64,000 nt of DNA, taken from Carallia brachiata (Eukaryota; Streptophyta; Magnoliopsida; Malpighiales; Rhizophoraceae). Location: the NCBI GenBank assembly GCA_021464245.1, contig JADCRB010000016.1:17384143-17448142 (forward strand). Direction: 5' to 3'. The translations under genes and the position numbers were made by a program. The first letter of the stretch is position 1, and each line of letters starts with the position of its first letter. Shown here piece after piece: positions 55,896 through 64,000 of the stretch. A model generated the notes under the pieces. It ran no database searches, was not told the DNA's origin, and worked only from the letters and a program-made list of their open reading frames with translations.

Positions 55896-56220
55896 AATGC
55901 ATGATCATCATTAGAAAGTTGGCAAAGCCTAAAGGGAACACGAGAAAGAAATAGGGGATTTGCAAATTTCAGAACTGAGTAGCAAAATTGATCCCTGTAT
56001 ACAAATTCCAATTGTGGACAATATATATCAAAGTTCATAACCATGAAGGATAAAAAACAAGATTACTGCATATTAGTTTAAACCCCGCAAAATTTAAAGG
56101 CAACCGTGAAAAATTGTTTCACTTCTACATGGCGGAACCTTGGCAAGCAATAGTTAACTCACAGTGTTGATCATAAAATCCATCAGTGAGGCAAATTGGC
56201 GGAAACCGCGAACATTATCA
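55896..56220. other. Purine gene 3' flank
   Basis: Likely holds the 3' UTR of the minus-strand amidophosphoribosyltransferase. No other feature was seen. Confidence 0.4.
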
Positions 56221-57972
56221 TCAAACAGAAGACAATTTCCGCCCGTCGCTAACAATCTCCACATTTTGTGTTTGAGGAGCTTGAACCCAGCCCCCATCAA
56301 TGGAGTCAATACTTCCATGGAACCCATCATCCACAAAATCGCCAACACGCTTCACTTTGGCTTCGCTTGGCTTAACAGGGTAATTTCCGGAGAAGCAAGC
56401 AAAACAATAGTTGGGGGAATCTTTCCCCAACAATTTCTTCAAGCTATCAAATGGCAGAAAGGCAAGCGAATCACTTCCAATAAATTCTCTAATCTCCTCT
56501 ACGCTCATCCTGTTAGATATCAACTCCTCGGAACTAGGGGTATCCACTCCATAATAGCACGAAGCAATCATTGGTGGACTAGCAATCCTCATGTGAACCT
56601 CCTTCGCCCCAGCTTCCTTAAGCAACCTGACAATTTTTGATGAGGTAGTTCCTCTTACAATTGAATCATCCACAACCACAACTCTCTTCCCCTCCAATAC
56701 AGCCTTCACTGGCGATAGCTTGAGCTTCACACCAAAGTCTCTAATCTTTTGCGATGGCTCGATAAAGGTCCTCCCCACATAGTGTGACCTAATCAGTCCT
56801 TGCTGAAATGGTACTCCTGCTTTAGCAGCATAACCGAGAGCAGCCACCACCCCAGAATCCGGGACAGCAATCACCACGTCACAATCAACAGGTGCCTCAG
56901 TGGCAAGTATTTCACCAAACATGTGCCTTGACTGATAAACAGACTGACCAAACACCACTGAACTAGGCAAAGCAAAGTAAATATGCTCGAATATGCATTG
57001 CTTTGGTTCAGGGTGGGGGATCAAGCAAAGTGACTGAATTCCATCTTTGTCCACCACCAGAACCTCACCAGGATTAACCTCTCTCTCGTATTCCGCGTCG
57101 ATCAAATCAAGAGCGCAAGTTTCAGAGGCAAACACTATAGCTCCATTGCTTCTCCTCCTCCCCATCACTAAAGGCCTAAACCCAAGAGGATCCCTCACTG
57201 CAACCAACTTATCCTCTGTTACAAACACCATAGAATAAGCCCCCTGAAGCTTCTCACATGCCTCAACAATTCTGAGAAAGAAAGGCCTAGCCTTTGATAT
57301 CGCAATCAAATGCAAAACAACCTCAGTATCAGAACTAGTATTGAAAATTGAACCATCATCCTCAAGCATAGCCCTTAATTTTTTATAATTCACCAAATTC
57401 CCATTATGGGCGACTCCAACAGACCCAAATCGATACCCGGCAACAAAAGGCTGCACATTTTTAAGCATCGAAGACCCTGCCGTAGAATACCTGACATGAC
57501 CAATAGCCAAATCACCGCGTAACTGGTCAAGCTTTGACTCGTTAAACACATCAGAAACTAACCCAACACCAGTAATGGATTGCAGAACCTTGTTGTTGAC
57601 CGCAACGATACCAGCTCCTTCTTGGCCGCGATGTTGCAGAGCATGAAGGGCTAAATAGCAGAGTCGTGAGGCTTCAGGGTCACCATAGATACCCACAACA
57701 CCACACTCCTCGCGGGGCTTATCGTCATCATCAAAGTAAGAACTGAAAGAATTGTCATCTGGGTACTCATTAATCGCCGAAATATGGTCAGAAATAGGAT
57801 TTTTTGAAGAGAAAGATATGTGGGACTTCTGTTTTTGAGGGAAGACAGAGGGTTTATGCAGGGTTTTGGGGAGGAAGAAGATGGGAGCTTTTTGGGGTGC
57901 GTGTGTATTGGGGTTCACAGAAAGAGACGGTTTTGAGAGAGAAGAAGAAAGACTGGTTGCAGCGGCTGCCAT
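56221..57972 (-). CDS. ASE2: Amidophosphoribosyltransferase, plastid (purine step 1)
   Basis: Glutamine PRPP amidotransferase (PurF/ATase). It converts PRPP and glutamine to 5-phosphoribosylamine, the committed step of purine synthesis, in plastids. It is a single intronless ORF of 583 aa, as in plant ASE genes. Residues 1 to about 55 are Ser/Pro/Lys-rich with few acids, a plastid transit peptide. After a short propeptide (EYPDDNSF..DDDDKPREE) comes the N-terminal nucleophile C90 in EECGVVGIYGDPEA. The glutaminase domain shows ALQHRGQEGAGI, GHVRYSTAG, VGVAHNGNLVNY and SSDTEVVLHLI. The phosphoribosyltransferase part shows VIAVPDSGVVAALGYA, GLIRSHYVGRTFI and the PRPP loop VVVVDDSIVRGTTS. Cysteines in KQCIFEHIYFA, ASCYYGVD and NYCFACFSG are the expected 4Fe-4S ligands. 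The symbol distinguishes the family, not the paralogue. Confidence 0.97.
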   Translation of the reverse strand: MAAAATSLSSSLSKPSLSVNPNTHAPQKAPIFFLPKTLHKPSVFPQKQKSHISFSSKNPISDHISAINEYPDDNSFSSYFDDDDKPREECGVVGIYGDPEASRLCYLALHALQHRGQEGAGIVAVNNKVLQSITGVGLVSDVFNESKLDQLRGDLAIGHVRYSTAGSSMLKNVQPFVAGYRFGSVGVAHNGNLVNYKKLRAMLEDDGSIFNTSSDTEVVLHLIAISKARPFFLRIVEACEKLQGAYSMVFVTEDKLVAVRDPLGFRPLVMGRRRSNGAIVFASETCALDLIDAEYEREVNPGEVLVVDKDGIQSLCLIPHPEPKQCIFEHIYFALPSSVVFGQSVYQSRHMFGEILATEAPVDCDVVIAVPDSGVVAALGYAAKAGVPFQQGLIRSHYVGRTFIEPSQKIRDFGVKLKLSPVKAVLEGKRVVVVDDSIVRGTTSSKIVRLLKEAGAKEVHMRIASPPMIASCYYGVDTPSSEELISNRMSVEEIREFIGSDSLAFLPFDSLKKLLGKDSPNYCFACFSGNYPVKPSEAKVKRVGDFVDDGFHGSIDSIDGGWVQAPQTQNVEIVSDGRKLSSV

Positions 57973-58550
57973 GGAAATATGGATTGATGAGTAAAAAAGA
58001 CGAAGAGACTCAGCGTGGTGGCGAAGCTGAAACGAAGCGTGGAGAGAGAGAGAATATAAACTGGACCAACAAAGGCTTTGAAAACAGTCGGTTCTAGGTT
58101 TTTGGAAACTTTGAAGGATGTCGAGTTGCGGTGCAATGCTTCTGTTACCTCTTGGTGATGCAAGTACCTCACCGGCACATTATTACCAACCATAATAAAT
58201 GAATTTTAATAAAATAATAATAATAATAAATAAATACATTTTTAATTAAAATTATTTATATAAATAATTAAATAATTACCCCTCCTGAAACGACCAAATT
58301 AATCATAATAGTAAACAAGAAGAACTTATGGTGTGATAAGAAAAAAAAAAAAAGCTATTTTATTTTATGTTACCAAAGAAAAAAAGAAAAGGTTGCTCAA
58401 AAAAAAAAAATGCAAAGAGAAGAAAAGGTTGCTTTAGAAAAGCGAGCTAGTGGGCCAGGACGAGTGCAGTTGTATGTACGTTTACTTTGACAAATTCTCC
58501 GTCAAAAAACAAAGAAAGATAATGGAAGGTTCGGGGGAAATATATTAATA
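57973..58550 (-). promoter_or_regulatory. Upstream region of the purine gene
   Basis: On the minus strand, 58050-57973 is a CT-rich leader (CTCTCTCTCTCC near 58035-58050). Farther up the DNA is AT-rich, with TTTATATAAATAA near 58250-58262 as a possible but distant TATA element. Confidence 0.35.
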
Positions 58551-58871
58551 GCGTGTTTGAATGGATTAGAAAGTTGAGAAAAAAAAAAAAGAAAAATTAT
58601 GAAAAATAAAATTATTTAAATAAATAAAAAAATTATAAGAAATAAAATAATGAGAAAAAAATAAATAATAATTTATAAGATAGAAAATTATGAGAAAAAA
58701 ATATTTAGAAAGAATAAGAAATAATAATTTTTAAAAGAAAAAATTATGAGAAAAATAAATTATTTGAATAAAAAATAAAGTTGTTTGCAAGAAAAAATTA
58801 AGAGAAAATAATAGAGTAATCATTATATTTTTCTTTCTCTTCCTAACCTTTTCTAGTTTATCTAAACGAGT
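58551..58871. mobile_element. AT-rich MITE-like element
   Basis: The left end GCGTGTTTGAATGGATTAGA and the complement of the right end (ACTCGTTTAGATAAACTAGA) form imperfect terminal inverted repeats. The interior is an array-like run of AAAATTATGAGAAAA and AATAATAATTT words. The target duplication is not clear. Confidence 0.5.
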
Positions 58872-61239
58872 CATAAATATTTTTAATATTTTTATTGAGA
58901 CTCAAATTATTCTTCTTAGAAAAAAATTTACCAAAATTCAAGAATTCCTCATTATCATTAGTTGTATTCAAACTTAAAGCTTACAAATATAAAAGTTCAT
59001 AGCTTTAACTGAAAAAATAAAGTTAATTTGTTAGATTCGTTTATAAATATAGCTCTTTAACTGAAAATTATATTCCATAAATGCAAGTTCTAAGTGCTTT
59101 TTTTCATTTAATTAGATTTTTTTATAACGAAAATTTACTTTCAGATAAATTTCAAGATGTTTTCACAGCCTTCCTTCCTACTCTTACTTGTTTTTATGGG
59201 AACTCTCACTTGAACATTTTTGCTATCATATGAAACTTGGAGTGTTCCTCATGAATTATAACACATCTTTAATTCTAAATTTTTTTGAACAAAAAAAAAG
59301 GTGAATTACAAGTATATTAATCATTACACTTATGAATCAAAAGCAGATATTACTTATTAACGTATTAATTCAACTTTCTTTACTAAAAAAATTTATTACT
59401 AGAGTATTATTAAATCTAAATGAACCCTTTTTATACCTAGACCACTATATTAAGCAACCTCAAACATAATACTACCGCTACAATATAAATTTCAGATTAC
59501 TACTAAACTATTTAATAATTCTTTTAAACAAGTCAAGAAAAATCCCACATTTGAAGTGGGCCAGCAGTCATCACTAAATGAATGGCCTAGCTACGAATCT
59601 ATACGTACGCCGTCTTAAGTGCACCGGCAAAATTTCCAAGTTAGCTGGGGTGGGCGGCTCATATGTACCTACAACTACAAGTTTCGTGGAGGTTCTTTGT
59701 CTGGATAACATGCACCACCGAAAGTAGCCCACTAGGCAACGCCTGGATTGATGATTTTTAGAAAAGTCCATGCCAGACTTTCTTTTCCTGGAGCCTAATT
59801 TCCACTCTTTTAGTAACACCAATTAGCACTTCACATTCATGCAATGTCTTACCTAAACTAGCTTGTTTCGCATAGGTCACATCACAATTTCGATTCTAAC
59901 TAAAAAAGAATCGCGTCGTAATTAGAACTCCACAATCTTGACTGTCTGGAGACCATTTATAACCAAAACTCACAGTTTCACGAATTAAAAGAAGTTTCAT
60001 TTTTTTTTTCAAAAAATAAAATTAAAAATAATGGGACTGACCCAAAATTAAAACAAAAATCGAATTAGAACTGCTCTAACCAGTGCTCATCTCTAGTTTT
60101 CCCTTTTATGATGGACATAATTTTTTAATCATATTTTCAAAAACAAAAAAAAAAAGAGACATAAGTTTATTACAGTACATGTGAACATACAATGATAAGA
60201 ATTATTTAATAATTAAATTAAAAAAATAAATTATTAAATATTATTAAATAAATTATATGTCTATTTATTTTCCAAAGTTATGAAAGACATGGTCTTTGCT
60301 ATAGTTGTTACAGAGCTTGCAAAAAGATTCAATTTATGGAATCTTGTATTTTGTAGTTTATGTGGCCAAGACTTATCCTCTCGGAGAGAACCACTAGGCT
60401 TTCTTCGAAAGCGAACCACAAGCTTCTACGGGTCAAGAGAAAAGGCTAATGGATGTGAGGACGACAAAGAAGATTCTCACAGCCGGAGCGACAGATTCAC
60501 AAGTGAGGACAAGAATAGATATACTGCCCAGTGGTCCACAGAGTCCAACACCCGGCCCACCACTTCCGTTGCTTAATTGTCTCCAATGCCCAAAATTCTA
60601 AAGCCCTTTCTTATGGCCCGTTCTACTTAATATTGGATTTCATCTGTCTCTAGTTAACTCCCCAAAAAAAACAAACGAACAGGGAAAACAAAAAAAAAAA
60701 AAAACCTCAATAAACACACTGCAAAAAAATATGTTTTGTTAGTATATAAAATATTGCATGTACGAATCGAAATCAAAAGTTATCTTTTATATGTTTATTC
60801 AATCTCTCTTATAAGAAGAACCTACCACCCAATCACGGATAAGACTGAATATACTTTCCCCTAAAGTTAATTTCGGTATTAATAAATTTTAAATCAAATA
60901 TCATATTATACAATTTCGCCCACTTAATAAAAAAAGTAATAATAATAAAATTCAAATTTAAGTTGATATTACAAAATATATACCAATTTACCATTAACCA
61001 CCTTAAGTGGCAATCAATCTTGTACTTCGAGGATTATTGGTTGATAAACTCTATTTCACGTAGAAAGAAAAAACTGCTTCATTTAGAGGCCACAGTGCAA
61101 AGAATCAAGGCATCCTGATTTGAATTTATAATTTTTTAGTGACGAAAGTTATCATATCATACCAAAAAAATATTCAATTTAAAAATTTACCGATCAGATA
61201 AACCAAAGAAAAAAAGGCAAATGTTATTTATATTAAATG
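58872..61239. other. Intergenic, no gene recognised
   Basis: AT-rich with mixed-composition islands at 59520-59830 and 60280-60600. The latter has a 98-codon plus-strand open frame (60280-60576) with a charged, Ser-rich second half but no recognised family. An AT-rich dispersed-element copy is near 60190-60260. Confidence 0.4.
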
Positions 61240-62101
61240 TTAAATCCAAACTTTCGTTTTCCCTTTTTGCCTTTTTCTCTGCAGTGGCTAACGTGTGCCG
61301 TTGCGTCTATAGTGCGCCGGTCGCACTTTTTGCCTGTCTGCTTCCCTTCTCGGCGTTCAATGCTGGTGGTGGCTGCTCCCTCGGTGGAGCTTAGTTCCTA
61401 TTTGGTAGTTTCTGGTGCTGGTGTCGCTCCGTTTGTCCTTCGTTTTGTTGGGGCTCTGTTTCTCGACGACGTTTCACTTCGCTCGTCTGCTGCTTCAGTC
61501 TCGGCTTCAGCTTAGGTGGCTCCCCTGCCTCCCCCATCCACTTTGATGGGTGGGGGTTGGGGAGGCGGACCTTTTTGGGATTATGGAGGCCCTGTCCAGT
61601 GGTCCCGGTGCCTACTCTGCCCTCCAATTGTGGTCATTGGCCTTTGGCCGTTTTCTAACACTTTGCCTATGGTTTTCCTGCAGCAAGGGCCTATTTTAAC
61701 ACCCGTTTGTGGTGAGTTCGCAACGCTAGGCGTGCTTCCACTGTGTGCTCCTCTACCTCCCTCTGTCCCCAGTTGCTGGCAATGCCAGCTTATGTACGTT
61801 GGGAGATTTGCAGTGTTTTCTGTAGTTGTGGTTTATTGGGCTTTCAACCTATATCCGTGGCTCCTGCAGGCTTCTTTTTTTATTAGACTTTGGGCCAGAT
61901 TTTGGTCTCTATTTTAGCCTGTTGTTTGTGCTGTAGGTGCAGAGTCTTAGTGGATTGTGGCTTAGGTTTGTATGTTCAGGTGGCCTCTTTTGTTCTTTCC
62001 TGTCTTGATGTAGTGAGCTATATGAGCTAAGCAGGTCTTCTTTGTACATACTGACTTATCTAATAAATTATCCCTTTGCTGTTGATTAATAAAAAAAAAA
62101 A
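61240..62101 (+). mobile_element. Probable retroposon (LINE-like) 3' fragment
   Basis: A sharply bounded block of much higher GC content than its flanks ends in TAATAAATTATCCC..GTTGATTAATA followed by an A-run at 62089-62101. Two long frames overlap (61237-61515, 61516-61917) without a recognisable protein. Such a 3' region with poly(A) suits a 5'-truncated LINE. A target duplication was not found, so a processed copy of another transcript is possible. Confidence 0.45.
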
Positions 62102-62189
62102 AGGCCTTATGCAAGCAAGAAAATACTTTGGTGGACCCACTTTTGCATTACAATGTGCGTGCACGAAGTTTGTTTAGGGTGTAAATCAC

Positions 62190-62640
62190 ATATGTAAAAA
62201 TCGGATTGGATCGGATCAGTCGGTCAGACCGGTTGAACTAGTGACTAGTTGGGAGTTTGAGCTGATTTTGGTAAAATTTGAGACGTGACTCGGACCGAAA
62301 AAAATCGGTCAAGAACCGGTCAAAATCAGTAAAAATTGGTAAAAATCGGACCGGTTCAATAAAATTAAAAAATTCATAAATTATAATTTAACCTCAAATA
62401 TTATTTTAATTATAATTTGAGTACTAAATTTAATTAAAAAGTTTAATTTAGTCCTAAATTTGATTAAAAATTTTAATTTCATCCTTAAAAGTAGAAAAAT
62501 TAATATTTAATTACTATCTATAATTATTATTTTTTAAATTACTTATATATATATATATATATATATATTATTAAATACCGGTTCAAATACTGGTTCGACA
62601 GGTTGAACCTTAACCTACTAGTATTTTCGATTTGATGATT
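62190..62640. repeat. ACCGGTT-rich dispersed element with (TA)n
   Basis: The left arm (62198-62360) and right arm (62577-62640) carry ACCGGTT, GGTTGAAC and AATCGGTC words around an AT-rich core that includes a TA microsatellite at 62544-62568. The design resembles the element at 22380-22865. Ends are not defined. Confidence 0.5.
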
Positions 62641-63124
62641 AGTCCAATTCCATCAACTTTGGTGTAAATATGAACTGCCAAAAAAAAAAAGGAAATACAT
62701 TAAATTTTAGTACTAATAAGTTAGAAACCAAAAAGGAGCGGAATAATAGGTCGGAAATAATGTAAAATAAAAAAAATAAAAATAAAAAATAAAAAACAAA
62801 AGACAACAAAACGACGCATTTGATATTTTCCGCAATTTATCCGAACGACACCGTTTATTCTAGCCATTCTAGTGCTCAAATTAATGATACTGATCCAAAA
62901 AATCGAACGGCCTGCGGAGAAGGAATCGGCTCGGTTGAAATCCCACCGTACACTCCATTGTATTCATCAAAGGCTCAAGTCAATACGTGTTAATACTTAA
63001 TGGCAGAGGTCCTCTGGCCTGAGTCCAAAAGTTAAAAAAAAAAAAAAAAAAACACTAGGGCATCATAGCTTTGCATTTCTTGCAAGAGGCTTCCCATCTT
63101 CGATCCAAAACGCACCGCATCTCA
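62641..63124. promoter_or_regulatory. Promoter and leader of the ATP synthase e-like gene
   Basis: An A-rich stretch (62760-62810) is followed by mixed sequence. The leader probably lies in 63050-63124. No firm TATA box was found. Confidence 0.3.
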
Positions 63125-63504
63125 ATGCCGCCGCCTCCCGGACCTTACTCTGGCACCAGCACCCTCGCCCTGGTAAATTCCTTCGTTTCGCTGTTTGTTT
63201 TCTCGGAAAATGCAAAAACCACAAATCGGAGAAAACTAAAGATCAAGAAAAAGTGAAAAAAAAGAAAAAACGTTTATCCGATCTTAAATTTTCCGTTGTG
63301 TCTTAATGAATTGAAAAAGCTTGGAAAAAAAAAACCCTAGATTATTCATTTGAAAAAACTAACTGTCCAATTGCGAAGAATTGGTTATTTAGGCAAGCGT
63401 TGAATTCGGTTGTTTTTTCGCTGGTTGGGATGGTGTAGGTGGCTCGTGTTTCTGCTTTCTCATTAGGTCTCGTGTATGGGAACATGAAGCTCAAGTATCT
63501 CAAG
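63125..63504 (+). CDS. Mitochondrial ATP synthase subunit e-like protein, 3' end outside window
   Basis: Two exons are visible: 63125-63172 (MPPPPGPYSGTSTLAL, 16 codons, donor CTG|GTAAAT) and 63439-63504 (VARVSAFSLGLVYGNMKLKYLK, 22 codons, donor AAG|GTAACA). Together they match the start of the very short plant protein annotated as ATP synthase E chain, which has a single membrane-associated helix (about residues 12-31) then a Lys-rich tail. The tail exon (expected about 15 codons rich in Lys/Ala) is not found before 64000, so the gene runs off the window. Family assignment rests on the short N-terminal motif and is from memory of plant homologues. Confidence 0.75.
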
Positions 63505-64000
63505 GTAACATTAGCTAATTACTTCCATTTTTAGTCCGATTTTTTAAAAGAATTTGTTCATTCAAAGTGTTTGATACCTTGTTATGATGGGCATTACTTG
63601 GTTCATATTCCCGAGCTTTAATCCGTTTTAAGCTTCACTATTGGCGCCTTTGATCAATTTTATTTAAACTGCGATTTTTAGGTTCGAATTGGCTATGTTA
63701 TGATTCATTAAGCAACCGGTTTGTTCGGCGTGGGAATATTGTTAAAACAGGTCACTGGGTCTTAAGAATTGGCTTAGTGTAGGAACGTTTCCAGTGCAGT
63801 TGGGATTGTTTGCTCCGTTTATCCTGTCTCTTGGTGGCCGTATTTCAGCTCGCTTGTGCCTGTTGAAAGGTTTGTCTCTTTTGGCTGTGGCTATTTCTTG
63901 TTGGTTGGGGGCATGTCCTGATTGTTCCACATCAGATTGTCTTCTCGTTCCTCCTGTTTATGTTTTTATCTTTTAATTACATACTGTGTGCTACTTGTTT
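63505..64000 (+). other. Intron 2 of the ATP synthase e-like gene
   Basis: T-rich sequence after the donor at 63505, with no in-phase exon recognised. It is interpreted as intron continuing past the window edge. The open frames inside are considered chance. Confidence 0.5.

Noticed and set aside
56164..56640. 158-codon plus-strand frame over the purine gene
   Set aside because: Shadow of the amidophosphoribosyltransferase coding strand.

Overview
This is a plant nuclear window. The genes have GT-AG introns, the intergenic DNA is very AT-rich, and short non-autonomous transposons are common. Two proteins carry what look like plastid or N-terminal targeting extensions, and several families are plant-specific: a BPC/BBR factor, a group I bZIP, a kinesin-12 of phragmoplast type and a sorbitol-6-phosphate dehydrogenase-like reductase. 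Protein similarity points to a eudicot, probably a rosid. I cannot fix the genus from sequence alone.

Layout. Positions 1723-3943 (-) hold an intronless arginine decarboxylase gene broken by two single-base deletions, with its leader and TATA box upstream to about 4552. From about 4.6 to 19.7 kb is a gene desert with a Mutator-like MITE carrying an 11-bp target duplication (6476-6990) and a foldback element (14000-14276). Positions 19694-22137 (-) encode the V-ATPase c proteolipid in three exons, with a solo LTR and perfect 5-bp target duplication in intron 1. Positions 24204-26437 (+) encode a complete six-exon aldo-keto reductase. Positions about 27105-36480 (-) contain a large, decayed kinesin-12 locus. 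Its first coding exon has been amplified to five copies, a block of motor exons is tandemly duplicated (832-bp period), the P-loop is destroyed and the 3' end is missing.

From about 38.0 to 40.4 kb (+) is a BASIC PENTACYSTEINE factor with a 5'-UTR intron ending exactly at the ATG. Positions 41802-42658 hold a long-TIR MITE packed with TGACGTGGCA-type boxes. From about 48.0 to 51.8 kb (+) is a four-exon group I bZIP factor (bZIP29/30-like). Positions 52800-53420 are an AT-rich minisatellite. Positions 55187-55895 are a hAT-like element with 8-bp target duplications. Positions 56221-57972 (-) encode the plastid amidophosphoribosyltransferase that opens purine synthesis. Positions 61240-62101 are a GC-rich, poly(A)-ended block that looks like a LINE-type retroposon tail. 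The window ends inside a small mitochondrial ATP synthase subunit e-like gene starting at 63125 (+).

The genes are unrelated housekeeping and regulatory loci (polyamine, purine, proton pump, carbonyl reduction, transcription), not a cluster. I found no new multi-gene system. The most unusual structure is the kinesin-12 locus with its exon-level amplification.
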